Below are positions 8,758 to 17,072 of a stretch of DNA of 64,000 nucleotides, in pieces. The notes beneath the pieces were generated by a model, which worked only from the letters and a program-made list of their open reading frames with translations, was not told the DNA's origin and ran no database searches. Numbering within the stretch: the first letter of the stretch is position 1; each line of letters begins with the position of its first letter. Source of the DNA: G963675935 sp963803125 (GTDB taxonomy: Bacteria; Planctomycetota; Planctomycetia; Pirellulales; Thermoguttaceae); NCBI GenBank assembly GCA_963803125.1, contig CAWDLR010000003.1, positions 1,922,001-1,986,000 on the forward strand, read 5' to 3'. The position numbers and the translations under genes were made by a program.

Positions 8758-8836
8758 CCGTTTATTGATGGCCGCAGTTGCAGCGGCATTTGCATTGCCG
8801 GCCCAACGTGTACTCTTGCTTCAAGGAGATTCCGAC

Positions 8837-10882
8837 ATGTACCGTTTGACGTACTTCCTCGTGGCGGTGTTCTCGCTCTCGCTGGTGACGCCTGCGCTGC
8901 GCGGCGAAGACCTCAGCGTGCCGCCGGAGACGGTTGGACAGGGATCGCCGAGCCTGATGATGCACCGCTATCTGGCCGCCCAGGTGAAGCAGGCGATCGA
9001 TCGCTGGAAGGACGCCTACGAGAAGCGAAAGACGCCGGAGCAGATTGCCGAATACCAGAAACGATGTCGCGAGGCATTCGTAAGCAACGTCGGCGGCCTG
9101 CCCGAGCGAACGCCGCTCAACCCGCGGGTCGTCGGCGCGATCGCGCGGCCGGGCTACCGCGTCGAGAGGATCATCTTCGAGAGCCAGCCGAAGCACTACG
9201 TCACCGGATTGCTGTTTCTCCCCGAGGCAAAGGCCGCGAAGAAACGCGTGCCGGGCGTGCTGGTGCCCTGCGGCCACGCCTTCGAGGCCAAGGGCTACGG
9301 CCCCTACCAGACGATGGGCGCCCTGTTGGCCCTCAATGGCATGGTGGCCTTCGTCTTCGATCCGATCGATCAGGGCGAGCGCGGGCAACTCACGGGCAAG
9401 GATGGCTGGCCGAAATTCTGGGGCATCGAGGCCCACACGCAGATCGGCCTGTGCAGCATTCCCCTGGGCCGAAACACCGCGCTCTTCGAAATCTGGGACG
9501 GCATGAGGGCCCTCGATTTTCTGCAATCCCGGCCCGAAGTTGACCGCAGGCGCATCGGCTGCACGGGCAATAGCGGCGGGGCGACGCAAACCAGCTACCT
9601 GATGGCGTTGGACGACCGCATCCACGCCGCCGCCCCGAGCTGCTATCTCACCAGCACCGAGATCGAATTGAAGCTCCGCGGCGCCGACGACGCCGAGCAG
9701 CAGATTTTCGACCAATTGAACGCCGGCCCGCATGAAGCCGACTTCATCATGATGCGGGCGACCTCGCCGGTGCTGGTGATGTGTGCCACGCACGATTTCT
9801 TCGACGTCGGCGGCACCTGGAACAGCTTGCGTTACGCCAAACGGCTCTTCACGCGGATGGGATTTGCCGAGCGGGTCGATATCCTGGAGAACGACGCCGG
9901 CCACAATTACGACACGCTGCAACGCGAGGCGGCGGCGCGGTGGATGTCCCGCTGGCTGCTGCACAAGGACCGCGTGATCGTCGAGCCGAGCATCGAGCTA
10001 TTGAGCGAAAAGCAGTACACCTGCACGCCCGACGACCGCGTCATGTCGCTGCCCGGCGCCCGCTCGGTCTACGATCTGAACGAGGACTACGAGAACCAGT
10101 TGGCCAAGCGGCGCAATTCCGCGTGGGCGTCGGGCGATCGCAAAGCCCTGCTGGAAGAGGTGCGGCGAGTGGCCGGCGTTCGCAAACTGGCCAACTTGCC
10201 GAAGCCGCGCGTGGAGAAGCTCGGTCCAATCGACCGCCACGGCTACGAGATCGAGAAACTCGTGATTCGGCCGGAAGAAGGCATCGCCCTGCCGGCGCTG
10301 CTCTTCCTGCCGCAGAAACTGGGCGGTCGGGCGGTGCTCTACTTGCACGACAAGGGAAAGGCAGCCGACGCGGGCGTGGGCGGGCCGATCGAGAAACTGG
10401 TCCTCGCTGGCCAGCCGGTGCTGGCCGTCGATCTCCGCGACAATGGCCAAACGCAATCGACCACGCCGGGATTGTTCGGCTCCGATTTCCAAGACGCTCA
10501 GATTGCCTACATGCTGGGCCGTTCGGTCGTCGGCATGAGGGCCGAGGACGTGCTGGTTTGCGCCAAGACCGCGCTGGACGGCGCGGCGGCCGCCGCGGAC
10601 GGCGGCGTCGATCTCGTGGCCGTCGGCAACGTCGGCATTCCCGCCCTGCACGCCGCCGCCTTGGAGCCGGGACTATTCCACAGTGTCAAACTCCGCCGAA
10701 TGCTGGTCTCCTGGGCGAACGTCGTTCACCGCCGCACGAACACGCCGCCGATCATGGCCAGCCTGATCCACGGTTCGCTGCGGCATTACGACCTGCCTGA
10801 TCTGGAGGCGGCGCTGGGCGACAAGCTCACGGTCGAAGAGCCGCTCGACGTAATGGGAGTGGCGGTCAAGGCGGGGAAGTGA
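8837..10882 (+). CDS. Secreted alpha/beta-hydrolase, acetyl-xylan-esterase-like
   Basis: A 681-residue exported esterase-like protein. The ATG was chosen because of the AAGGAGAT ribosome site just upstream and the signal peptide that begins there (MYRLTYFLVAVFSLSLVTPA). The first alpha/beta-hydrolase domain has the nucleophile elbow GNSGGA (Ser246), a candidate acid near CATHDFFD and a histidine in DAGHNYD, as in AXE1/DUF-type acetyl-xylan esterases. A second, weaker hydrolase-like half follows after about residue 400 (ALLFLP, AVDLRDNG, VAVGN), with no clear triad. It lies just downstream of the alpha-galactosidase and may remove acyl groups from the same polysaccharide. Confidence 0.8.
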   Translation: MYRLTYFLVAVFSLSLVTPALRGEDLSVPPETVGQGSPSLMMHRYLAAQVKQAIDRWKDAYEKRKTPEQIAEYQKRCREAFVSNVGGLPERTPLNPRVVGAIARPGYRVERIIFESQPKHYVTGLLFLPEAKAAKKRVPGVLVPCGHAFEAKGYGPYQTMGALLALNGMVAFVFDPIDQGERGQLTGKDGWPKFWGIEAHTQIGLCSIPLGRNTALFEIWDGMRALDFLQSRPEVDRRRIGCTGNSGGATQTSYLMALDDRIHAAAPSCYLTSTEIELKLRGADDAEQQIFDQLNAGPHEADFIMMRATSPVLVMCATHDFFDVGGTWNSLRYAKRLFTRMGFAERVDILENDAGHNYDTLQREAAARWMSRWLLHKDRVIVEPSIELLSEKQYTCTPDDRVMSLPGARSVYDLNEDYENQLAKRRNSAWASGDRKALLEEVRRVAGVRKLANLPKPRVEKLGPIDRHGYEIEKLVIRPEEGIALPALLFLPQKLGGRAVLYLHDKGKAADAGVGGPIEKLVLAGQPVLAVDLRDNGQTQSTTPGLFGSDFQDAQIAYMLGRSVVGMRAEDVLVCAKTALDGAAAAADGGVDLVAVGNVGIPALHAAALEPGLFHSVKLRRMLVSWANVVHRRTNTPPIMASLIHGSLRHYDLPDLEAALGDKLTVEEPLDVMGVAVKAGK

Positions 10883-10915
10883 TACACTGGCGGCAATTCG
10901 AGACGGGGCTTCCCT

Positions 10916-11019
10916 CGTTCCCACGCTCCGCGTGGGAACGCCGTACTGCGGACGCTCCGCGTCCTCGATACGACGCAGAGCGTCGGGACGAGTGGGTTCC
11001 CACGCAGAGCGTGGGAACC
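10916..11019. repeat. Inverted pair of TTCCCACGC-type palindromes
   Basis: Second copy of the TTCCCACGC...GCGTGGGAA pair, in the gap between the esterase and apt. The spacer again carries a GACGCAGAGCGTC unit. Confidence 0.87.
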
Positions 11020-11058
11020 AGACCCAAACCTCGACAATCATCCAACCGCCGAACACTC

Positions 11059-11583
11059 ATGTCTACGGATCTGAACTTGGCCGATTACATCCGCAGTATT
11101 CCCGACTTTCCCAAGCCGGGCATCCTCTTTCGCGACATCACGCCGCTTTTGGCCCATCCGCCGGCGTTTCGCCGCGCGGTGGTCGATATGGCCAATCCGT
11201 TTCGCACGGCGAAGATCGACGTGGTGGCGGCGGCCGAGGCCCGTGGCTTCATCCTTGCCGCCCCCGTCGCGCTGGAACTGAACGCCGCCCTGGTGCCCAT
11301 CCGCAAGCCGGGCAAGCTCCCCTTCAAGACCCAATCGCTCAGTTACGACCTCGAATACGGCTCCGACACCCTGGAAATCCACGCCGACGCCATCTCGCCC
11401 GGCGCCAAGGTGCTGGTGGTCGACGACCTGTTGGCCACCGGCGGCACGGTCGAGGCCTGCTGCCGGCTGGTCGAGAAGGTGGGCGGCGTGGTCGTCGGCT
11501 GCTCGTTCCTGATCGAACTAACCGAGTGCAAGGGCGGCGCCCGCATCGCGCAGTACAAGACGGTCAGTCTCGTCAAGTACTGA
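11059..11583 (+). CDS. apt: Adenine phosphoribosyltransferase
   Basis: A 174-residue purine-salvage enzyme that converts adenine and PRPP to AMP. The N-terminus IRSIPDFPKPGILFRDITPL is the Apt signature, AEARGFI and VPIRKPGKLP follow, and VLVVDDLLATGGT is the PRPP-binding loop. The length is normal. The start is the ATG at the family's usual N-terminus; longer upstream reading is merely open through the repeat pair. The gene is cytoplasmic and monocistronic, ending just before another repeat pair. Confidence 0.96.
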   Translation: MSTDLNLADYIRSIPDFPKPGILFRDITPLLAHPPAFRRAVVDMANPFRTAKIDVVAAAEARGFILAAPVALELNAALVPIRKPGKLPFKTQSLSYDLEYGSDTLEIHADAISPGAKVLVVDDLLATGGTVEACCRLVEKVGGVVVGCSFLIELTECKGGARIAQYKTVSLVKY

Positions 11584-11586
11584 ACT

Positions 11587-11667
11587 GTAGGAGGCGACTC
11601 CAGTCGCCGACCAAGGCAGCTCGAGCCTTTGCGCTCAAATGTCGGCGACAGGAGTCGCCTCCTACAG
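11587..11667. repeat. Inverted pair of GTAGGAGGCGACTCC palindromes
   Basis: GTAGGAGGCGACTCCAGTCGCC and its reverse partner GGCGACAGGAGTCGCCTCCTAC lie about 40 bp apart, between the convergent apt and bamA genes. A sister pair lies at 27.43-27.50 kb. It may act as a terminator hairpin for either gene. Confidence 0.85.
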
Positions 11668-11673
11668 GCGGTC

Positions 11674-14600
11674 CTATCGTTCGAAGCCTACGAAGAAGCT
11701 GAACAGTTCGCTGTGGTCGCCGGGTTGCCAGGAGACGGGGAAGGCGAAGTCCAGGGCGATCGGGGCCGGGCCCATCGCCGGCACGCAAATTCGCAGGCCG
11801 AAGCCCGGCGCCACGCGGTAGCGGTTCGACCAATTGCTGACCGTCGGCTCGACCGTGCCGCTGTCGCAGAAGATCACGCCGCGGACCATGTCGTCGGCGG
11901 TGATCGGGAACAGGTATTCGGCCGAGGCGAGGAGTTGGAAATCGCCGCCGACGACGATGTTGTCGCCCGTCAGCGGACCGATCTCCTCCGGCGACGCCCC
12001 GCGGAACTGGAAGCCGCGGATCGTCGAGAAACCGCCGGCATAGAAGCGGTCGTAAATCGGCGTGTTGTCCCCCTCCCAACCGGCGCGGGCCGAGAGCGCC
12101 AAAACATGCCGCCCCGAGCCGTCGGGCCGCTCGTAGAGGGTGAAGTACTTTCGCAGGTCGACCCGCGCCCGCGGATACTCGTACGAGCCCAACGTCTCGT
12201 CGATCAATGCTTCCATCAAGTACCCTTCGGTGGCGAGGAAGGCGCTGTCGCGTTTGTCCAGGCTGAGCGATAAGCGGAAGTTGTGCATCGCCAGATCGCG
12301 GCCGACGACCTCGGCCAGGGCTGGCAACAGCGGGTCGATCGGATTGGTGATGTTGACCTTGGCCCCGCTGTAGGTGATGCCGGCGGAGAGGGCGGGAGTG
12401 AAGGCATAGCCGAAGCCGATGCTGCCGCCCAGCCGCTGATCGGTGTATTCGTTGTAGATGCGGTTGTAGTAGTACCCGCCCAGTTGCAGGCTGACCTGCG
12501 TGCCGAACATGTACGGTTCTGTGAAGTTGACCGAGTAGTTTTGCACTTGGGTGCCGGGCATGGCCTGGATTCGCAGCCGCTGGCCCGCACCGCGCCACGC
12601 CGTGCCGTCGGCAATGTCTTCCCAACTGGTGGGCAGCCTCGCCCAATTGAAGTTCTGCTCGTCCAAGACGACCTGGCCGACCAGGCCGGCGTCGGAGTTG
12701 ATTCCCACGCCAAACATCAAGCGGCCGGTCATCGTCTCCTCGGTGCTAATGTTGATGGTCAGCGGCCGCGGCGGCGGGCCGGCATCGGGCGGATTGTCGC
12801 GGAATACCGAGTTTTCGCTGAAGATCGGTCCGGGCACGTACGCCCCGTTGGGTCCGGCGACCGGGCGTTCGGGCCCCTGCCGCGACCACTGGTCGTTGCC
12901 CACTTTCGGCGACGGCGTCACCGGCGCGGCGGGCGGGGCGGCGGGCGGCGCAGACGGATCGCCGCCGACCGGCGGCGCGGGAGCGGAAGCCGGCGGCGCC
13001 GAACTCTCCCGATACGCGTTGGCCGTCGCCGCTTCGGAAGGGGCCCACCAGCGAAACTGCTCATTGTTGGCCGGGTTGGCCGGGCTGGTTGCGGTCGTGT
13101 ATTGCGTGAGAATCGTCCGTTGGCGCGACTCCCGCCCGGCGCCGCTTTGCGACAAGGCCCGCGAGTATTCTTCCGCCTTGCGGCAGACGTCGTCGTCGGC
13201 TGCTCGCGGTTGGCGCGTCGAAGCGGACAGTCCCATTTTCGCTGACGCGAAAATCGGCACAGTCCCCTGTTGGGCGACCGGCGGGGTTGTCCAGCGCGGT
13301 TGAGCGGGAGCCGCGTCGCCCGGGGCGGTGTTTTGCGGCAGCGGGCGGCCCTGCCAGTTGTCGTCGGGCGCCAGGTATTGCAGTTGAGGACGCTGCTGCG
13401 ACCTCGCCCGCGACAGCGTCTCGGCGTACTCTTGAGCTTGCCGCACGACGTCGGATGAGGTGCAAGCAGCGGCGGACGCCGCCGCGGCGCTCGGTGGTGC
13501 GGGTGGGGCGTCGCGTGGGCCGATGTAACGCCCGCAATCGATCGTCAGGTCCAATTCTTGATCGCAGGCCTCGCCGTCGGGGCTCTGGCCGCGAAAGCCG
13601 CCGCCGGAGCGGCGGCCGCCTTTGGGTCTGCCGGCCAATTGCTGTTTGTCGTCGTCCTCGGGATTGCTGTCGTCGCGGTCGGGGGGGTTGAAGGTGATTT
13701 TCGGCGGGTTGCCCTGGCTCGGATTGATCTCGAACAGGCCCGACCGCTTCAGAGCCACCTCGCTGGCGCGGATCTGTCGAACATCGACGATGTCGCCGGG
13801 CTTGAAGAACAGGCGGTTTCGCACAGTATTTTCCTGCGTGTGCGAAGACTCCCCCTTGATGCGAATGACGATTTTGCCGACGCGGTAGCGGGCCCCTTCG
13901 CTGATGCTGTAGACCAGATCGAGTTGCCCCGCCTCTTCCAGAAAACGCGGCTCGGGCTTGATGTCGGCGAAGACGTAGCCCACGCCGCCGTACTTGTCCT
14001 GAAGCGACCGCATGTCGCTGTTCATGCTGGTCTGGTTGAAATACTGGTTGTCCTTGAGTTTCAGGTCGGCCAGCAGCTCCTCGTTCGTGTACTTCTTATT
14101 GCCGATGACCGAGACGTTGCGGACCTTGTAGCGCGGCCCCTCGTCGATCACGAATTGGATCGAAACCCACTTGCCGCTGTCGCTGAGCTTCGTTTCGCGG
14201 CCGATGCGGGCGTTGAAGAAGCCGAGCGCACGGTAGTAGGCGGCCAGTTTCTTCACGTCCTCGTCCACCTTCTTGCGGTCGTAGTCGCCGCCGAAGAGAT
14301 AAAGGAACGGGCGGCTCGTGTCGATCTGCGTCCGCAGCCGGTCGCCGCTGTCGATGGTATTGCCGACGAAAGACGTGCTCCATACCCTCTGCCTGACGCC
14401 CTCATCGACGACGAAGATCGCGCGGCGGTCCTCAAATTTGTTCCCTTCCAGCAGCCAGACCATCGCGTCGTTGTAGCCGCGCTTGTGGTAAAGCTCTTCG
14501 ATCTTTCGCCGGGCCTCCTCGATCGTGTTCGGATCGGCCGGATCACCGACCTTCAACCCGGCCTCCCTCTTCAGCGTCCGCATGTGGATCTCGTAGCTGC

Positions 14601-15381
14601 CGATGAGTTTCACGTCGCTGAGTACCGGCCGCTCGACCAGCGCAAAGATCACGATCCGTCCGCCGGGGACCTGCTGCCAGTAGGTCTTGATGTCGAAGAA
14701 CTGGTGGGTTTGATAGAGCCGATGAACGTCTTCCTGGATCAGGTCGCGGCTGTAGGGCCTGCCGGCGCGAGTGTGGATGTGGGGGACGATCTTCTCCAGC
14801 GGGATCGACTTGTTGCCCGCTATCTTCACGTCGACGACCATGTCCGGCGGCGAGACGGCGGCCAGCGAGTCGTTGGGCGTGGGAACGGCCGCGGCGGCGG
14901 ACTGCGATGGAACACCCGGCACCGCTTGGGGCAAAGCGTAAGGGCCGGCCGTCTGCGGCGGATTGGGCAAAATGGCTTGGGGCGAATAATACGGGCCGGC
15001 CGTCTGCGGCGGGTTGCCCGGAACGGCTTGGGGCGAATAATAGGGGCCGGCCGTCTGCGGCGGAACGTTTGAGGGGGCGACCTGCGCCGGAACCTCCGGC
15101 GGCAGCGGAGGGGTCAACTGCGGTCCAGCCTGTGCCGCGGCCTGCGGAAGCCCGTTGGCAAATGCCAGCAAGAGCGTCACCGAGCACACGCATTTCGACA
15201 GAAACTGCCCCCAGCAACGCGCCGTTGCGTGGGATGAGCAGCGATCGGGCGACCGGTCATGTCGAATGCCGCTTCCGCCAAGCAGCGGCAGACTGCTACG
15301 GTGGGCTTGCCTCGCGTGGCAAGAGACGCCATCTAGCCAAGACCGGCGGTTCTGGCGCGAAGAGGTGTGCAGGTCGGCCAT
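11674..15381 (-). CDS. bamA: BamA-family outer-membrane protein assembly factor with large Pro/Ala-rich insert
   Basis: A 1235-residue Omp85 protein. An export signal (VCSVTLLLAFANGLPQAAA) lies about 60 residues in, so the true start may be an alternative codon downstream of the ATG listed. Three copies of a roughly 20-residue PPQTAGPYYSPQA repeat follow. POTRA domains span about 180-565 (GNKSIPLEKIVPHIHTRAG, GNKKYTNEELLADL). About 300 low-complexity residues rich in Pro, Ala, Gln and Ser come next, then the beta-barrel (about 870-1235) with the lid-loop motif FSTIRGFQFRG and the end FSFFVGFER. It should fold and insert outer-membrane proteins. The usual BamA is near 800 residues, so the insert is exceptional. 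Confidence 0.9.
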   Translation of the reverse strand: MADLHTSSRQNRRSWLDGVSCHARQAHRSSLPLLGGSGIRHDRSPDRCSSHATARCWGQFLSKCVCSVTLLLAFANGLPQAAAQAGPQLTPPLPPEVPAQVAPSNVPPQTAGPYYSPQAVPGNPPQTAGPYYSPQAILPNPPQTAGPYALPQAVPGVPSQSAAAAVPTPNDSLAAVSPPDMVVDVKIAGNKSIPLEKIVPHIHTRAGRPYSRDLIQEDVHRLYQTHQFFDIKTYWQQVPGGRIVIFALVERPVLSDVKLIGSYEIHMRTLKREAGLKVGDPADPNTIEEARRKIEELYHKRGYNDAMVWLLEGNKFEDRRAIFVVDEGVRQRVWSTSFVGNTIDSGDRLRTQIDTSRPFLYLFGGDYDRKKVDEDVKKLAAYYRALGFFNARIGRETKLSDSGKWVSIQFVIDEGPRYKVRNVSVIGNKKYTNEELLADLKLKDNQYFNQTSMNSDMRSLQDKYGGVGYVFADIKPEPRFLEEAGQLDLVYSISEGARYRVGKIVIRIKGESSHTQENTVRNRLFFKPGDIVDVRQIRASEVALKRSGLFEINPSQGNPPKITFNPPDRDDSNPEDDDKQQLAGRPKGGRRSGGGFRGQSPDGEACDQELDLTIDCGRYIGPRDAPPAPPSAAAASAAACTSSDVVRQAQEYAETLSRARSQQRPQLQYLAPDDNWQGRPLPQNTAPGDAAPAQPRWTTPPVAQQGTVPIFASAKMGLSASTRQPRAADDDVCRKAEEYSRALSQSGAGRESRQRTILTQYTTATSPANPANNEQFRWWAPSEAATANAYRESSAPPASAPAPPVGGDPSAPPAAPPAAPVTPSPKVGNDQWSRQGPERPVAGPNGAYVPGPIFSENSVFRDNPPDAGPPPRPLTINISTEETMTGRLMFGVGINSDAGLVGQVVLDEQNFNWARLPTSWEDIADGTAWRGAGQRLRIQAMPGTQVQNYSVNFTEPYMFGTQVSLQLGGYYYNRIYNEYTDQRLGGSIGFGYAFTPALSAGITYSGAKVNITNPIDPLLPALAEVVGRDLAMHNFRLSLSLDKRDSAFLATEGYLMEALIDETLGSYEYPRARVDLRKYFTLYERPDGSGRHVLALSARAGWEGDNTPIYDRFYAGGFSTIRGFQFRGASPEEIGPLTGDNIVVGGDFQLLASAEYLFPITADDMVRGVIFCDSGTVEPTVSNWSNRYRVAPGFGLRICVPAMGPAPIALDFAFPVSWQPGDHSELFSFFVGFER

Positions 15382-15846
15382 CCGTGGCCCTTTCCGCTGG
15401 GTTGAACGTCTTCTCGATGGCTTCTATTACGCCCGACGGCGCGCGGGAGTTCTCCCGCGGTCGATAAGGTTGCGTAGAAATACCTAAAGCGGAGCGTTAG
15501 GACAAGGGGGAATTCGCGGCGTTTGAGCGGAGAATGGAAGAATAGGGAGGGTGGACAGACTGGCGAGCGGGCCAAAGGAGGCAAGTGGGCAGCCAGGGCT
15601 TGGGCACTCCGGCTTCCGCCGCCGGCTGACGGGTTTCCCCGCCTCTCCACGCTATTTGCATTCTGCATCAGTCATAAACGCCGGAAGCAAAGGGAAGCAA
15701 AGGAAGGAGTCGTGGGATTCTCGCTCCTTCTCCAATGTTGCCGCAACACCCAAGGCCGGTTATCGTGGCGGACGCTGACTCGTCAACGCGATTGTTTTCT
15801 CGCATGCCGGCAAGCAGGGTGGTAGAATTGACTTGAGGTGTTCCAC
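15382..15846. other. Intergenic stretch, no gene recognised
   Basis: It lies between the divergent bamA and PIN genes. It is probably promoter DNA for both, and may also hold an alternative bamA leader. No hairpin, tRNA or conserved frame was recognised. Confidence 0.5.
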
Positions 15847-16336
15847 ATGGAGCCATCGCTGTACGTCGAGACGTTCGATCCCGAGTTTCGTGATCGGCAA
15901 ACAGTCGCCTATTCTGGTCACCGCCGCTCATCAAGTCGCAACGCGACGATGGTGGGAGGAGGAACGACTGAAGTACCGACTGTTCGTTTCTTAGGTCGTC
16001 GAGGATGAGATTCTGCGCGGCAACGCCAGCCTTGCCAAGGATCGCGTGACTCTGTTGAAGGGGCTGGATCGCTTGGTTGTCGATGAACCGGTCGGCGAAC
16101 TTGCCGGGGAGTTGCACACGTGCCTGCGCCTTCCCAAAAATGCCGAGACCGATGCGCTGCACTTGGGAGTCGCATCTTACTATCAGATCGACTATCTGTT
16201 GACCTGGAACATGAAACATCTGGCAAACGCTCGTATCCGGCGTGAGATCGAGCGATTTCAACGTGGCAAGGGCGAAATGCCTCCCATTATTTGCACGCCC
16301 GAAGAACTTGCTGGTTGGGGTGACGACTATGACTGA
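15847..16336 (+). pseudogene. Decayed PIN-domain (VapC-like) toxin gene
   Basis: The start reads MEPSLYVET, then an extra T at about 15874-15875 shifts the frame. Removing it restores SIPSFVIGKQSPILVTAAHQ, the normal continuation of this PIN family. A second lesion is TAG at 15992 where the family usually has Gln (RLFVS*VVEDEI). The rest is intact: NAETDALHLGVASYYQIDYL with a conserved acidic residue, then LLTWNMKHLAN and ICTPEEL. PIN proteins are Mg-dependent RNases acting as toxins. Two independent lesions argue for true decay rather than sequencing error. The downstream partner overlaps its end. Confidence 0.8.
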
Positions 16337-16511
16337 CGAAATCATCGAGGAAATCCATGCCGCCCGCAAACAAATTGCCAAGGAGTGCGACTACGATTTC
16401 AAGAAACTGGTCGAACACTACAAGCGGATGCAGGCGGAGAGTTCAGAGCATTTCGTTCGGGATGTCCCGAAATCCGATCCTGAACCCGTGCCGACGTGGC
16501 TAGAACAATGA
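16329..16511 (+). CDS. Small partner protein of the decayed PIN toxin
   Basis: A 60-residue, charged, probably helical protein (MTDEIIEEIHAARKQIAKEC start). It overlaps the PIN frame by 8 bp, a layout common for this PIN family, where a short protein of this kind usually sits directly downstream. It is intact although the toxin is broken, as expected if it is harmless or is an antitoxin. No DNA-binding motif is evident. Its last bases overlap the convergent Uma2 gene. Confidence 0.65.
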   Translation: MTDEIIEEIHAARKQIAKECDYDFKKLVEHYKRMQAESSEHFVRDVPKSDPEPVPTWLEQ

Positions 16512-17039
16512 TCCCACCGGCACGCTGAAGCCGGGCAGAACGTCGTCGGCAGTGAGCACATCGGAAGAATGGAGAATGGCGATCCGGTCGCGGCCGCGAT
16601 AGACTGTCACAGTCGCGTTTTCCGGATCGACCACCCAGACCATGCGGCAACCGGCGGCCAGCCAATCTTGCACCTTCGCCGCCACTTCGCTGGCGCGGTC
16701 GCCGGGCGAGAGAATCTCGACCGCCAAGTCCGGCGCCTCGGGAAAGAAACCACGCACCGGTGCCGACGGCACGCGTTCGGCCCGGATGAACGCCGCATCC
16801 GGCGCACGGACCGTATCTGGATTGCGGCCAATCTGAAACCCGGTCTCCGCGCCGGTTACAATGCCTAGCGGTTGACGCTTCACGTATTCCTTCAACGCCC
16901 AGCCAATCTCGGCAGCGATCCGACCATGCTCAAATCCGGCGGGCGTCATTTGGATCAGTTCTCCGTGAATCAACTCACAACGCCCCAAGCCAGGCGTTTG
17001 CAGCAAGTCCGCGGCGGTCATGAAATGCTCGGCGAACAT
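16500..17039 (-). CDS. Uma2-family putative restriction endonuclease (DUF820)
   Basis: A 179-residue protein of the Uma2 family, which is expanded in cyanobacteria and planctomycetes and has a PD-(D/E)xK nuclease fold. The core is visible: the N-terminal ELIHGELIQMTPAG, the acidic VRAPDAAFI, then PDLAVEILSPGD and the Val/Lys segment VAAKVQDWLAAG, followed by VWVVDPENATVTVY. The length is typical. Function in vivo is unknown. Its 3' end overlaps the small PIN-partner gene by 12 bp, and it is co-directional with and just downstream of uvrA. Confidence 0.9.
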   Translation of the reverse strand: MFAEHFMTAADLLQTPGLGRCELIHGELIQMTPAGFEHGRIAAEIGWALKEYVKRQPLGIVTGAETGFQIGRNPDTVRAPDAAFIRAERVPSAPVRGFFPEAPDLAVEILSPGDRASEVAAKVQDWLAAGCRMVWVVDPENATVTVYRGRDRIAILHSSDVLTADDVLPGFSVPVGSLF

Positions 17040-17072
17040 AACGAATCTATTATAAAAGGCGGTCGCGAACCG

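Noticed and set aside
13558..15072. Plus-strand 504-residue frame inside bamA
   Set aside because: It is antisense to the POTRA-coding region, Asp/Val/Leu-biased with no domain, and lacks its own ribosome site.
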